From: Oxytricha trifallax
Lineage: Eukaryota; Ciliophora; Spirotrichea; Sporadotrichida; Oxytrichidae
NCBI GenBank assembly: GCA_000711775.1
Contig: ARYC01001500.1
Coordinates: forward strand, 1 to 64,000
DNA: 64,000 nucleotides
Direction: 5' to 3'
Shown here: positions 46,782 through 60,300 of the stretch, piece by piece
Position numbering within the stretch: position 1 is the stretch's first letter
How the letters are laid out: each line of letters opens with the position of its first letter
Translations under genes and position numbers: made by a program
The notes under the pieces: model-generated
The model's database searches: none
The model's input: the letters and a program-made list of their open reading frames with translations, nothing else
What the model was told of the DNA's origin: nothing

Positions 46782-48157
46782 TCATAATTCCTCGCTTTTA
46801 AAGTTAAACTTTACTGTTTTATCTTTAGCAGCTTCTCTCATAGTTAACTTCTTATTACTTTATTTTAAGTTTTCTTATTTCTTCTTAGCTTAAGATTGTT
46901 TAATTTAACTCATTTTTTTCATGTAACTAATTTCTTTCTTTTATTACTATTAACCGTTATCCAACTCAGATTTAGGTAATTTATCAATCATTTTTTTGGT
47001 TTTTTCGTATTTGTTCTTTATTTCTGATTGATATTATAACTCCTCCTCTATATTTTCATCTGGTGCTCTGAATAAATGGATAAGGGCGTTTTAATCGATA
47101 CTTGTGACTTCAAGCACTTTTCGCATAAATAAGCATTTTTTGTTCCCGTAAGTGTCATTAAATATTAAATTTATAGATACACATATAAATTGTTATATAA
47201 AATCACCCTCTCTAGCTTGATTGATTAATGGTATTCCTATATTTACAATATCTTTAACTTCCATTTTATTGCCATTTCCAATATAATCCTAGTAAGTCAC
47301 ACATTAATCCACTATCACCTCACTATCTAGTTTATTGAGATATTTCAAGTAAGTTGCGAAAATTATCTCGTAAGGGAACCATTATTTAAGTTATTCTTGA
47401 GCCCAAAATAACCTGAGAATTTCTAAGTTTTTAGTGGTGAATAGCTCAGCGTGAGGGCGGGATAAAACTAGCCAGGGTGAGTGTTTTGTTACTTACAATT
47501 AATACTCATCATTAAATGGGAAATTATATTAAAATTAATAGGATTTAAGCTATAATCTTCATCAATGTCAATCTTGAGGAGGTTGTATCTGGGGAATCTG
47601 TTCTTTTAATTTGTTAATGGGATGATACTTTTATTCATAGTTTCTTCATTCATTAGTTTCAGATATATTTGCTTGAATTCGTAGAGTGGGATACATGATT
47701 AGCTTATAAATATGAATTTTAAGTTTGGATTTACAATGCCATTCGTACTATTTAAGAATAAAGTTAATTTTTAATAAGAATATTTTAACATATTTCCTAA
47801 GATAATTTTCACTAAAGATTTGTTGAATTTATTTTACTTTATTTGTAATTAACTATTTTAGTCCTCATAAGCAAGAGCATAATCAAGCAATTAAATCATT
47901 GCGTTATAAATACCTATCTAACCCTCATTAGTATGTACAGAGGGCACTTATATAGGTGTATTTTTACTTTTTAAATCCATTAAATTTGAATTTGGCTTTC
48001 CATCAACAAAATCCTCTTCCACTTCTTTAGTATAAACATTATTATAGATTTATATATTAATCTTAATTAAAGTATGAAAGTAGATAGAATATAAAGCAGG
48101 GTGCACAGATCGGAAAAACTTAGACCACAAGCTTAGCTTATTATGATCTTTGTACAT
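46782..48157 (-). CDS. Protein with basic coiled-coil tail, function unknown
   Basis: Start at 48155-48157 (MYKDHNKLSLWSKFFRSVHP), TGA at 46782-46784. A helical N-terminal part includes VYTKEVEEDFVDGKPNSN and IQLLDYALAYEDQ. The middle contains YPTLRIQANISETNE and, after a frame change at 47646-47653, EETMNKSIIPLTNQKNRF. A 29-nt GT-AG intron near 47470-47500 joins MMSIN to FLSRPHAELF. The last 120 residues are Lys/Gln-rich coiled coil (KKKQENLKQSNKKLTMREAA). I recognise no family. The reading frame is otherwise continuous, so the gene is probably real. Confidence 0.6.
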
Positions 48158-48607
48158 CAAAAATAAAAATACTAGTTTAGGTGGTGGTAATTCCTAATCT
48201 AATTATATTTCTCCTATATTATCTTACTACTGTTATTAAAATTATGAGATCTCAATGTTTAACGTTTCTTTTGATTATTCTTGCTGCCAAGATTAAAGAG
48301 TTAGAAATATTAAAGTTGAGAAAATTAACAAGAGTTTGTTCTAGAAATAAACCATTTTTACTATTAAAATTTCAAATTTTACAAATTCAAAATCTAAATG
48401 ATTATCAAATTTGAAATGACATTGGTCAAAGATTTTCATTTATTTAATGTTTGATAAAAACTAAAAATTATGATTACTTTAAATACCCTTCTTACATTAT
48501 TTCATTTTATTTCTCCCAATACTTATGAGGTTAATTAGATTGATTAATTATTCTGTAGATTTTCTTATCCAATTGTCAGGATAATCTAAGATTTTTATGA
48601 TTTTTTT
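48158..48607. other. AT-rich spacer
   Basis: Lies between two tandem minus-strand genes. No feature recognised. Confidence 0.4.
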
Positions 48608-51407
48608 TCATTTTCTGGTGGACTGTCTTCCATTTTTTAAGTTTGTGGGTTTCACGATTAATTTACTGTGACTGCTTTTCAAAACTGACTTAGGTTTAAT
48701 TATTGCTGCTTATTTTAACTTTTTTATTCCACCTGCTGGACTGGCTTTCGCGCTTTTTTATTGAATAGTATCAGAAATAAATACTTATTTAGACAATTTA
48801 TTAGTATTATTGTTAAGGTTAATATTAAAAAATCTTTATAAATCAAGTATCAACCTGCTGGTACCTAATGGGTTTAGTGACCAATCTCGTGCTTTACCTC
48901 GATCTAGCTATATTTTTCTTCACTTACAATGATTTCTTAGAATAAGAGGGTTTATATGGTTTTTAGTTCGCTTTTGTAGTGCTAATTATAAATGGAGGCA
49001 AATAAATGATGATTTATTTTTGCTTTTCTAGTTTTATAATATTCATACGATTATAATCCAAAATTTTATGGGTTGAAGTGTCTATTTGCACTTAATCACT
49101 ATTAAAATTGTCAGAATTTTAATTCTCTGAAGATGAGAATAACTATTGTGGGCTGCTAATAGGAGGGGGAGTGTTATTAATATAATGAGAATTTTTCAAA
49201 TTATTTGGAGAATCATTGTGTGTTAAGTATATGCATTATTTTATTAGAACTACCAATACTTGATTGGTTATTGTTAGCTCCAATGATATGTTTTCTTTTG
49301 ATGTTTTGCAAAGTTTACTGGCATTTCAAACAAAACCACTTGCCCTCGGGTTTTTGAGTTAAACCTACACATGGAAAATGAAACCACTCGTATGGACAGT
49401 TTTTTATTTTATAATAACACTTAAGTTGTAATGTTTAAAGAAGAAAATTTATCATACTACAAAATTATATTCCAAAAATAATATAAATCATTAAACAAGG
49501 TAATTTGAATGGAAGATCAAAATATAAGATTCGTAATTAAAGTTTTTGTTGTCACATGCAATCATGTCACCATACGAAACATTATTACAGAAGCAGTAAG
49601 TAGGTTCGCGCATCAACGACTAAGCATGAAGTTAATTATGAGCATGAGTATTATGTGGATTTAAGTTCCCTCCCATATTGTATTCATATATCAGTGAACT
49701 TATAACTGTCAATGCTTTTAAAATCAATTTAAGGATATAATTTGTAATTAAGCAATATTTCCCATTCCTAATTATTGATTTTGAAGAGTAGTGCTCATAA
49801 TTTGACCTCCAAAAGCCCTCAGTAATTCCTAATTCTGCTCATATGTAACAGGCTCAATTTCATCGTCATCTTCCATTTCTATGTTTCCTTTATTATTCCC
49901 TCCCTTTTTAACTGTAGACTTTTTGGCGGACTGTATTGGTTTTCTACTACTATAATTATTGTGAACTAGACCATCATCCCCGAAAGTGTATTTATTCAAT
50001 CCAAATGAAGGTGATTATTGTTACTACTGCTTTGTCTCTTCTACATTAATACAAAAATTAATAAAATCATTCATGAGAATATTTATATTTATTTACCTAA
50101 AGGATTGTCTAAATCATCAGAACTTTCTGAAAATTAATAACCAAGCTTGCCTGAACTTCCTGGATGCTTATTTTTACCATTTAAATATCTAATTTTAGGT
50201 AAAAAATGAATAAATATAACAATTCATCATTAGAATTGAAAAATTCCTGCTCATTTTAAAGAATTAGTTCTTTATTTTAATTTATTTAACCATATTGCTG
50301 TTTCTTGATAGTCTTAGACTTTGGATCAATTCTTCCATTTTGAACAAATCCTATAAACACTTTTGATAAGCATCCAAACCTATTATTTATATATTTGCAA
50401 ACACATTGTTTAGTATATAGAGTGTCTCTTGAGAAATTAATTAGCACACAAAAATAAACAAGAAACACGAGGGACCAATCATTAAGAGTATGATTGTGAG
50501 TTCTTGTTGCTATGTGTTTTGCTATTGTTATGTTTATTACCTTAGCCAATGTTCATGATGTTGGATGATGATCTCTCGTAGTTCGTCCTATATCATTAAA
50601 AGTTTAGTCTTCAAAATTTAGATTGGACTATGAGAAATATATTGTAAATTATAGTGAGTGATTGCCAATATACTTAAAGTGTCTTTACTTACTTTTTGGA
50701 AGAGTTTTAGTCTTTATATGAACTTATCATGCTACCTCCTATCCCTTCATTTTGTTCCTTCATGATGTTTTCTTCTAAAATATATATAAAATTCAAGTAT
50801 TTATGAATCCAGATTCTCCTTCATTAATTTATTATAAATGAATTTATTCTTCCATTTAGACCATCCTAGTGCTTACTTTACCCAAATTAGCTTCAACATA
50901 AGCGAATGCCTTTTTTGCCAAATCCAATTTTTCCTGGGAAAGCCGCTCTATGTGATCGTAGTTCTGGCGAATCTAATCTATCACTTTCTTTTGATCTTGC
51001 TGGCTCTCTTTCTCTGTCTTCTTTATAATAAAATATTTTTATAGTTATTAAGGAAAAATATGTAAATCATCAATATAATAAAATGAAACTTTTTTTGAAG
51101 GGATTGGAAGTAGCCTTTGGCGAGTCGATTGTTTAGATTCTGTAATTCTATATAAAAAGATAGTTTTAGCTTTCCATCCACAAATGAGAAAAGAAATGTT
51201 GATTTTATTTTAACCATTAATCTTAGAAAATCTTGATACTCCCAATATCAAACTTTAATTAAAGTAACAATTTCTTGTTAATCTAAGTAAAAATGAACAA
51301 AACTTACCATCTTTTTTAACATCTAGTTGGCGCATGAGCACCAGTGACCGTTTAATCTCAGTGGGGAGGTAGCTGAGTTCTTGCAAAAATTCCTCAAATT
51401 TTGACAT
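48608..51407 (-). CDS. ING-family PHD-finger chromatin protein
   Basis: Start at 51405-51407 gives [20 protein letters not shown], the N-terminal ING domain. It continues through [20 protein letters not shown] and [20 protein letters not shown] (coiled coil) across an IES with pointer CCATC/GATGG. A basic, Ser-rich linker follows ([16 protein letters not shown]). Then comes an ING-type PHD finger in two segments: [20 protein letters not shown] and [26 protein letters not shown], with the Cys4-His-Cys3 ligands and the Trp/Tyr cage residues for H3K4me3. C-terminal segments rich in Ser/Pro/Asn follow, and the last IES carries a 9-bp pointer. TGA is at 48608-48610. ING proteins guide histone acetyltransferase and deacetylase complexes to methylated H3K4. 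The tail after the PHD is longer than in most ING proteins. Confidence 0.85.
48731..48852. other. IES (122 bp), 9-bp pointer ACCTGCTGG
   Basis: ACCTGCTGG at 48731-48739 and 48853-48861. On the coding strand it joins HQVPAG to GIKKLKQAAIIKP. Confidence 0.85.
49174..49240. other. IES (67 bp), pointer TTATTA
   Basis: TTATTA at 49174-49179 and 49241-49246. Joining gives [16 protein letters not shown] and removes an in-frame TGA. Confidence 0.75.
51174..51306. other. IES (133 bp), pointer CCATC
   Basis: CCATC at 51174-51178 and 51307-51311. Joining gives [16 protein letters not shown] within the ING domain. Confidence 0.7.
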
Positions 51408-51759
51408 CTTAATACTCTTTCTTCAATTATTAATAATAATCCACTTATAATATATAATGGATAGATTAATTTATGATCATTTTCAAACAAATTAATATAT
51501 TAAATTGATTATTATACTTTTTTAATTTGTTTGAAATAGTTTCCATTTAAAATTCACCCCAAAATAATAAAGTTAGCTTAAGATTTAATTTATTATCAAA
51601 GCTATTAAAATACCTATAATCTTGCTAAAACAATGCAAACAAGTTTTATTGTTAAATTTTATATAAATTAATTAATCCACAAAGTAAGATTTGTGAAATA
51701 TATTACAGGATGAATTACATATTAATTATATTTATTTATTCTTAGTAGTATATATAAGA
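51408..51759. other. Divergent promoter region, ING / NSA2
   Basis: AT-rich spacer between two gene starts on opposite strands. No defined motif recognised. Confidence 0.4.
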
Positions 51760-52721
51760 ATGGTAAGTCAAAGCTTATTTCTCTAATTCTCATTCTCTAT
51801 AGCCCCAAAATAATTATAATTGAAACATATTAACAAAGGAAAAAACATATTATATTTTTTATAAATATTTATACATGGAGCTTCATGAGAAGCGTTTTGG
51901 TAAACGTTTCGATCATGATGAAAAGATGCGTAAGAGAGCCGCCCGTGGAGTCAAGGACACAGCCAAGAAAGCCCAGAAATTAGTGGGACTCAAGGGTAAA
52001 TTATATGCCAAGGAGAGATATAAGGAAAAGATAAAGATGAAGAAAAACATTAAAGCTCATGAGGAGAAGCAGGCCACTGTCACTAACGACAAGAAAGTCG
52101 AGGATGGTGCTATTCCTGCTTATCTCTTGGACAGAAATGAGGTCAATAGAACTAAGGTCCTCAGTAATATGATTAAGCAGAAGAGAAAGGAAAAGGCTGG
52201 CAAGTGGAAGGTGCCCATCGAAAAAGTTAAGCCATTAAGTGAAGATGAGATGTTTCATATGCATTAATTGTTTGTAAAAATTGGCTTTTAAAATATCAAT
52301 GAAGAGGTTTTGGGGTATTTCAAATAAGTTAATGTTCAAGGTATTAAGAACTGGTAAGAGAAGAAAGAAGGCTTGGAAAAGAGTTGTCAATAAAGTAACT
52401 TTCGTAGATGAAAATTTCGTGCGTAAACCACCCAAGTTCGAGAGATTCATCAGACCAACTGGTCTTCGTTTCAAGAAGGCTCACGTTACTCACCCCGAGC
52501 TCAAGACTACTTTCTGTTTAGACATCCTAGGAGTTAAGAAAAATCCTCAAAGCGCTATGTATACAAGTCTTGGAGTTATCACCAAGGGAACAGTCATTGA
52601 GGTTAATGTCAGTGAGTTGGGTCTAGTTACATAAACAGGTAAAGTTGTGTGGGGTAAATACGCTCAAGTAACAAACAATCCAGAGAACGATGGATGCATT
52701 AATGCTGTATTACTGGTCTGA
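51760..52721 (+). CDS. NSA2: Ribosome-biogenesis protein NSA2
   Basis: ATG 51760 is followed immediately by a 40-nt intron (51763-51802). After a TA-pointer IES (51815-51871) the start reads [20 protein letters not shown], matching NSA2. A second IES (52250-52331, pointer ATGTT) joins KPLSEDEMF to [15 protein letters not shown]. The C-terminal S8e-like domain ([56 protein letters not shown]) ends AVLLV at TGA 52719-52721. Length is about 260 residues, normal for the family. NSA2 is a nucleolar factor needed for 27S pre-rRNA processing in 60S assembly. Codon choice is less AT-biased than in the neighbours, as expected for a conserved, highly expressed gene. Confidence 0.95.
51763..51802 (+). 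other. 40-nt intron after the start codon
   Basis: GTAAGTCAA...TCTCTATAG directly after ATG. The next codons CCC-CAA-AAT give the family-typical MPQN. Confidence 0.85.
51815..51871. other. IES (57 bp), pointer TA
   Basis: TA at 51815-16 and 51872-73. Joining gives [15 protein letters not shown]. Confidence 0.8.
52250..52331. other. IES (82 bp), pointer ATGTT, with GGTTTTGGGG tract
   Basis: ATGTT at 52250-52254 and 52332-52336. Joining gives [15 protein letters not shown], the conserved NSA2 sequence. The insert contains a telomere-like GGTTTTGGGG. Confidence 0.95.
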
Positions 52722-52877
52722 TTTGATGCAAAAAACTAAGAAAAAAATTGCATATATATAATTAAGAATTTAATATTAATTAACTTTTAACTCACAATTA
52801 AAGTAGTATTACTCCTACTATATTCACTCGATTATCAAATGACTTATACTTGTCATTTTTATGAAAATATTTTAAGA

Positions 52878-55800
52878 TCAAATATAACTGAGATTTGGTG
52901 TGAGATTGTTTAAAATACCGGGAAAAGCTCCAGTAAAGCCTCCTCGAGGAATTTGTAGACTTCTCTGCAAATTGGCAAACTCTACTGGCATCATTGATTG
53001 CACTTACTTCTTGAGAGTCTTGTCTGACTATTATGATGAGTTGTTACTCCTCCATTCAAACTTGCAGTCCCTGGCGACGACATCATTCCACCTTGACCTT
53101 TTAGATTAATGTGCTGGGTTTGATTCATTAGGTTCATAATTTCCTATCTGCTAATTTACAGTTGATTGTACAAAACTAAATTAAAGTAATAACTAAGGTA
53201 TTTAAATTGTTGTTAGAGGTTGCAACACTGATATTGCTTGGTCTATGTCTCTCAGTAGATTTTACATTAATCTTGTCGATTTCTTCCATTAAGAAAAGTG
53301 AAATGCCAAGAGCTCTTTCGAATGCGCTCTGAGTGACTTTACGCTTTTCTTTTTCAAAGATGCATTCTTTACAACACAAGCCTGAAGATGATTAGTTGTG
53401 GTAAGAAATTAAAACAAAAGGATTATAACTAAATTATTGCTGTGGTGGTTATGATTTACCCCATTCTCATTCAAATATTAATCTAAAAAATTACAAATTT
53501 TCAATGCTATGGTTTAAATTTAAATTATCTACAGTATTGTAGGCATCACCTACCTACATCTTCTAATTGATATTTCCAAGACCGAACCCATTCAAAGTTA
53601 CTTTTCTGACTGGATCACTGACGTTGCTAAATCTATTTTGCGCTTAATAGTCACTTGACTTGTTTAAGTGTCTCTAACTCATGTTATTTTGGTTGTTGTT
53701 TAAATAGGTTATGGTACTCATGTTTTAAGGCAGTACTTTACTCTGATTCAAGGGATTGTTATTTGAACGTGAAGTTAGAGGAGCTCCATAGGGGTCATTA
53801 TTGTTATGAATCTGAGTAATATTGCTCTATTGGTCTGCAGTTCCACCATGGATATTGCAAATGTCATCGAAGCTTGATTAGTTAAATACAGTGTTGTTAG
53901 CCATGGTTCTGTGCTAGTTAGACCCGATTTGATAGGGATGATAAATATTGTTCAATAAATTGGTCCCAGAAATATTGGTTTTGCTGTTATCTCTCGATGT
54001 TCTAAGTTAATTAATCGATGAGTTACCAATACCAATATGATCAGAAGGTCTCTTGAAGTAGAATTAGTTGTTCATATTGTCCAAAGTTGTGTTAATTTTC
54101 TAGACAATGCTTTAATCGATATTCGGGTATAAACTATTTACTTGCGCTTGATTAATGCTTTAGCTTTAAAGTGGATTTTGGAAAGTGCCGTTTGTTTAGG
54201 CTTAAGTGAACATATCGGCTGAAGAGTAAAGTGGATTGTTTAAGTTATTATTCTACTAATTTACATAGATTTTCTTCGATACTGATGACATTTGATTCTC
54301 AAGTCTCTTGATTTAATCTCCAATTTTCATTGAGTTGTTAATGCCTCTGTTGCTACTTAGCATGCTTGCATCTTAAATTCTAGAAATCATCATATCATTA
54401 TAACCATGGTGTCCTCCCTTTGAAGGCCACATTCCATGATTCAAATATTTACGACTGAAATCTTTTATTCCTTTTTCTGGAGATGTTTCAGTTAACGGAG
54501 GTGGACTTTCCAAAACACTGCTAAGCTTTCCAGTCAGCTAAAATTCTTAATTGGGGCTTCGCAATTCTTAATCTCTAAAATTTACTAATGTTCCTTGAGT
54601 TGTTTGATAGTTATGCTAATTTAACTAGTTTGCATGTTTTATAGTATCTAAGAATAATTTGCTGTTTTATAGACTATGCATTGTATTATTGAAGCCGAAA
54701 TTGTCTCTTTAAATCACACTTGGATAGTGGTTTTACATGAACGGTGGGGATATTTTTCCCATCATGTTTACTTCAAGAGTGGATTAATTTGGGAGAGTGT
54801 TTTCAAAAGTAAACGTATTGCAGCTTTTCACTAGCGGTGAAATATCCTTGAAATTTAAATATCTGGAACTATTCCTTGTTTGACTTTCCTTCTTATTTTA
54901 GTCTTGATTTTCCTTTCTTTAAGCTCTACGTCTATTTTCTCTAGAGCCAAGTACCTCAGGAGAAAGCTGCTCGCCAATATTGGCATGTTTGCTTATTTGG
55001 CTATTATAATTTGACTTCTTTTATCTGGTGGATGAAGCATTATAGTTAAAGTATAATATATATGGAAATTTAAATGATGTGACAGAATTATATGATTGAT
55101 TTACTTAGCTAAATTTTTAGAGAATCTTTTACTTCATTCAGATAAAAGTATTTCACTTTACTTTTATCTTATTTAATATACTAAAATATATAAATTGCAC
55201 ATAATCATGTGAATTTATTATGATATAATTCGAATTAGAACATACTCTAAATATTTGGTGATAGATTATTTTCTTACATAATAGTTTTTATTTTATGTTT
55301 TAAATATATTATCCCATTTCAAATATTTTCAAACAATATTTGACTAATCAATCATCTACATAACTTATGGAGTGTCGTTAATCATTTTATTCCTCGAGTC
55401 AGAATCTAAGATTTAAAAGTACTGTTGATTTTACTATGAAGCTGGAGTGGGTGTCTACTGCACATATTCAAATTTAGTTTATCTCTGACTGCTAGTGTCA
55501 GGCTGAAATGAAGATCCTTTATCCTGATAGTCCTTAGATTTATAAATTTATGAGCTTCCAGTAATCATCTGAAGTTTTGACTCGATCTCTTCATCCTCAT
55601 CGCCTTTGTCTCCCGTGAATTGATCCTTATCATCACTGCTAAACTAACCATTATTTGTGTTCTCCATTTCGTCGATTTAGTTACTTGAAAGATTTTCTTC
55701 TTTCCTCTCATCGGTGTAAATAAGCTAAGCAGTTCTCTTGTTGTAGTTGCTATATTAATTTTTCATGCCAGAATTTGAAATTATGCTTCTCACTGCACTT

Positions 55801-57107
55801 GAGTTTGTGTACTAGCAGTCGTCATCAGTATTTACGCTTGGAGAGCAAACTATGAAATTCTGGTTGCCACCTGTGTTGGCAAGCTGAACGTTATAAACAT
55901 TTTAAGTGTCTTCTTGGTGAATAGAACCATAAGCTCTTAGATCCTTTGTAATAGAGTTTAAGTAACTATTTGGATTGTTCAACTCAGACATTAGCTACTT
56001 CTTGCTTGATGAATCTCCTCGTCCGTTTTCAGATTCCCCCATTAACACTGAATATTGATCAATGTTGTTGCCATATTGATCTACACATTCGAGCAATGAA
56101 TTACTGAGAGTGATCTGGTTTTTCTGTTGTTATGGAGATTCAGTCATAATGACTTCTCTGAATTCCCGCATATCCCCATTAAGATTATCATCATCAAATC
56201 TATCTTGATCATTAATCTCAGAAGATGAGCCACTTATCAAACCTTGGTAATGCTAGCTAGTAATAGACATTAATTATTAATTAGTCACAGTTGAACTGTC
56301 CTGAACAGAGTCAAACCTCAAGTGTTTAGTTGTCTACTGGAAATGCTAATTCATTTAAGCACTGCTTGTGTTACTGGTTATCGATGGTTAGTTTTTCTTA
56401 TGATTAGCCTTCATTGATTTGTGGGTTTGTGTGTTATTATTTGAGGTATTGCTTTGGGAAATATTTTAACTATCAGAGAACTTATTGCTTATTTGAAACT
56501 CTACTACCATTGGAGTGTTTTATGGCTTCCTCTAAGATGTCTGCTGCTTCTTGCTCTGAGTATTGGTATTCAAATATTGCGTTTGTTGCTAATTAGAGTT
56601 TTTATTTTGAATTTAACTTTGCTTGTTTGCATTATTACTTGGTAAATTCGTCAGACCTTTCTTTACTCTTTAACCATGCTAGAAAGATGGAGTACCCTTA
56701 CTTGAAGCACTGTTACTTGCAGCTACATTTTAAGATTGGTTATTTTGATAGTTATTAGCTGGAAGCGACTTCTTAGACATATTGAGTCTTGAGGATCTCT
56801 AACTATCAATCATTTTCTAGGTATAATTCACATCACTTACTTCACTTTATGATAAACTTAAATCTGCGGATGAATAGAAATTGTTATTGCAGCATAATAG
56901 TTATAAGAATTTCATAGCTTCCTAATTTTATATATTTATAGCAATATTGCTATGATTAGATGTTGAGTAACATCCTGTGAATCTTTAATTTTGTTATTAC
57001 TACTACTGTAAATATTGCTAGTAATGAGCCTGTAGAGGGTGCAAATTTTCATTATTAAGTGAAGGTCTCTCTGAAACTACATTTGCCTTTTGGCTATTTT
57101 TTCTCAT
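52878..57107 (-). CDS. Large Ser/Asn/Gln-rich protein, function unknown
   Basis: Start at 57105-57107 (MRKNSQKANVVSERPSLNN), TGA at 52878-52880. Long uninterrupted coding stretches at about 55430-56800 and 53530-55030 read through TAA/TAG as Gln and are dominated by Ser, Asn and Gln with scattered acidic patches (KGDEDEEIESKL). Near the C-terminus there is a more ordered part, CCKECIFEKEKRKVTQSAFE with ALGISLFLMEEIDKINVKS (about 53240-53380), with a Cys pair, followed by a Gly/Met-rich end (IPRGGFTGAFPGILNNL). No enzyme motif, TM or signal peptide is seen. It is probably mostly disordered, perhaps a scaffold or RNP component. AT-rich gaps at about 55050-55420, 53400-53520 and 53110-53200 are presumed IESs or introns. 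Confidence 0.65.
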
Positions 57108-57358
57108 ATTTGCTTAATACTAAAATTTGAATTTAAATTAATTTCTACAAATTTCGTTACTTCTATTCACATTTAATTATTAAGATTGTAATGAAACTTT
57201 TTGTAACTCAACTTAGTTTTGAGTTTATTAAAAATTCTAAGTATTAAAATCTTTAAAGCAAAGCTTGACACAAAAGAAAGTATTACATTGTTTAAGAACA
57301 CTTTGATTTAAATTATTAAAACAAGTTAATTATCGATAGATATAATTGTAGTAGTTCA

Positions 57359-60300
57359 TCATAACTTGAGTTTTTGCCGTTTTTCTTGTATTAATTTATC
57401 CATGTTATCAATTATTTAGAAAATTCTTTCATCTTCCTCGCTTACCTTATCTATAAACTTTTCACAACTAAAGTCCTCAATACTATCATATTTGTTGTTG
57501 CTAGCTTACCCAGGTTGAGATTTCTTCTAAGAGCTCACTTACTTAAATTGAGGCTTGAATTCTTTCGATTTTTAATTTGGATCTTTTTTGCTATCTTTTT
57601 AGTTTTAATTTCCGAAGAATCCTTCTACTCTTGCTGGTTCATCACCTGTTTTTGGCTAAGATGAAGACAAATTGTTTTTCTAATCTGCGGTACTTGCTGA
57701 GCAAGTCTATTAATAATTTCCCTCTTAATCCATTTTTTGAGATAGAGGTTGACCATCATCTAAGATATTTCTCATCTAATTTGAATCTACCTGGTAATCA
57801 TTCTGGTTGCTGTCTTAGTTAAACCTTTGTTAATAGTTATTCTAATCTTAGCCATTTTAGTACTTTCCATTTTGATAGTATCCATTTTAAGAAAGACTTC
57901 TATTCATCATGTTATAGTTGCGCTATTTATCGGGACTAGAGTCTCTCTCAATTGATTCCTCGTGATCTTCGCTGCTGTTTAAAATCCTTTTTGATTGACC
58001 AGTTAGTTTTATGTTTCTCTATCCTTGAGATTAGCTGTTTGGCTGATCACCATAGCGGAAGTTATCTAGTCCTCCTTTTTTGTTTCCTCCGCCAGACTTA
58101 TGACTTTCCTCTTATATACACTACTAAAGCATATCAAGGTCACTAATTTGGCTCATGTGCTCTTCTTCATGATCTTAGTTTTAGTTCATCTGTTTACCAT
58201 TGTATTTTAAGTCTCGTTTGTTAAACTAATCATTTGACTTTTTATACAGCTGCTGATTGCTTTAGTCTGGAATCTGACGAGTATTTTAGCTTTAACTGAA
58301 GTTTCCGATATAGAAGTCAACAAGATCTGGAAACATTATTTAAAAAATGATTTCATCCAGAGAATCTTTTGCATATAGATAGTAAACGTTCAAGCACTAT
58401 TGGTCTTAGTTTAAACTTCGAGCATCTCTGAAAATTGCTTAAGCCATTTATTCATTATTCCAATAGGTTTCAGCAAATATTATGTTAGAAGCAGAGGTTA
58501 AAACTGATGCCAAAGACGATGTTGCCAAACTCAATATTACAACTTTGATAATTGGGTTTTCTTAAAAATTTCGAATCATTTGTTATTTCAAATCTGAGGG
58601 AGTGTTATTGTCTATTCTTATGTAATTGTAGTTAGACTCATTCTTTTCTCTCTGATCGTCAAATACTTTTCTCACAGTATTTTCAATTTCTTCTATGCTC
58701 TAGTTTTGCTGAGCTATGACTATGACCTTCTACTCATCTATAATTGATATGCAAAATTAATATTACTTTCAAGGATCTAAGAAACAGTTTTAAGTATGCC
58801 TTTTATTCTAGCTTGAGATGAAACTTCAAATAGCTAGTCTATCAATTAGTCATCTTTTTAGTTACTTCCTAGTAAATTTCCTACATCGTTGTAATTATTC
58901 GCTGAAGTAGACATTCGATCCATTTTACATTTGATTATTTCAGTGATTCTTTGCGCTTCTTTTTCTATATTTTTTAATTAAACAAATAGAGTTTACATAC
59001 TTTCACTGAGCATTCGACCATTTAAGATTACCCTAATTTCTTGCATTTCATTGAGATCACATTTAATATGAAGCTTTTACTTCAAAATTGGAGGCATATC
59101 ATGGGCAACATCTTTCTTTTTCCTGGTTGAGATAATTTTGTTGTCTAAAATGAAGTGCATCTCTCTTTAATTTTAAGGGCCCAGTATTTGACCGTCTCTT
59201 GAAAAGCAGTATCTTGAGATGAACTCCATTTAGTCTTAGAATATATCTGGTCTAATCATGTTAAATAGATTGTAGAGATGTTGAGGTTTTTCCATAAGAG
59301 GTGCACTTGAAGTTAAAACTAGTCTTTTCATTTTAGACAGGATCGGACACAATATTCTACTGACCGGACTCTATCGAATTTTTAATAAGAATAAAAAGAT
59401 TTTCACTTACATTTGGGGTTTTCAATGCTTAAGATTCATCACATATGACTACTTAGAAGCGTTTCTAGATTTGAGATTATTATCTAGCAGCAATTTTATA
59501 AGATGTAATAAAGACTTTTGAGTTATCGTTGAAAGCTTCCCTGCCTTTTCTCATTACAGTAATTTGTGAAGGATCGAAATCTGGTATCCATTTAAGTATC
59601 TCTTCTCTCCAGTGATTTTTCTAAAAGCAATTAGCATTCTAAATAATTTTACCATTTGACTTGGACAAACAACAAGCAAAGGCCATTCATCAAAATATAC
59701 CATAGCTACTGCTAATGATTCTAATGTTTTACCAAGGCCCATCTCATCTAATATCATGAATCTACCTTATTATTTGACTCCTAAAATCACACTATTCTTT
59801 TGATACTCAAATAAGTTGTCTCTCATGCTAGGCGGTAAGTTTCCCATTGAGTAAGTTCTCTATTAAAGTTTTTATACAAACGAATTAATACTTACATTAT
59901 CTTGCCTTTGATCGTCTTGAGTCAAAAGTGGTTTTCCATTAAGCAGTTCGAAAGCAAAATTTGGGATTCCTTTAATATCAACTTGTGATTTCTAAGGGTT
60001 ATTAGCTAGATAATCTGTAAATTACTATAGTAGATCATTATACTCATCAATCCGAACGTTCCATTACTTTCTTTGAACATCCCAATTAATTATATCTTTT
60101 CCTTTCTATTTCAGCTATTTAACCATTTCGCTACAGTCTTAATTGAAAAATTTCTGAAACTTAATTGAGAAATAGTCATGAGAAATTAGTTCTAAGACAA
60201 TTTTAGAGGACATATCGTTGTAAGGGTTTAGATTTTACTATTACTATTAATCGTTTCCATTATTATTATTGCCGTATTAATTTTGCTGCTGATTATTGTT

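Noticed and set aside
48181..48414. 77-codon plus-strand hydrophobic frame
   Set aside because: It lies in spacer DNA between two tandem minus-strand genes, with no conserved motif or segment joins.
56414..56645. Two overlapping plus-strand frames
   Set aside because: They are antisense to a long Ser/Asn/Gln-rich coding stretch on the minus strand.
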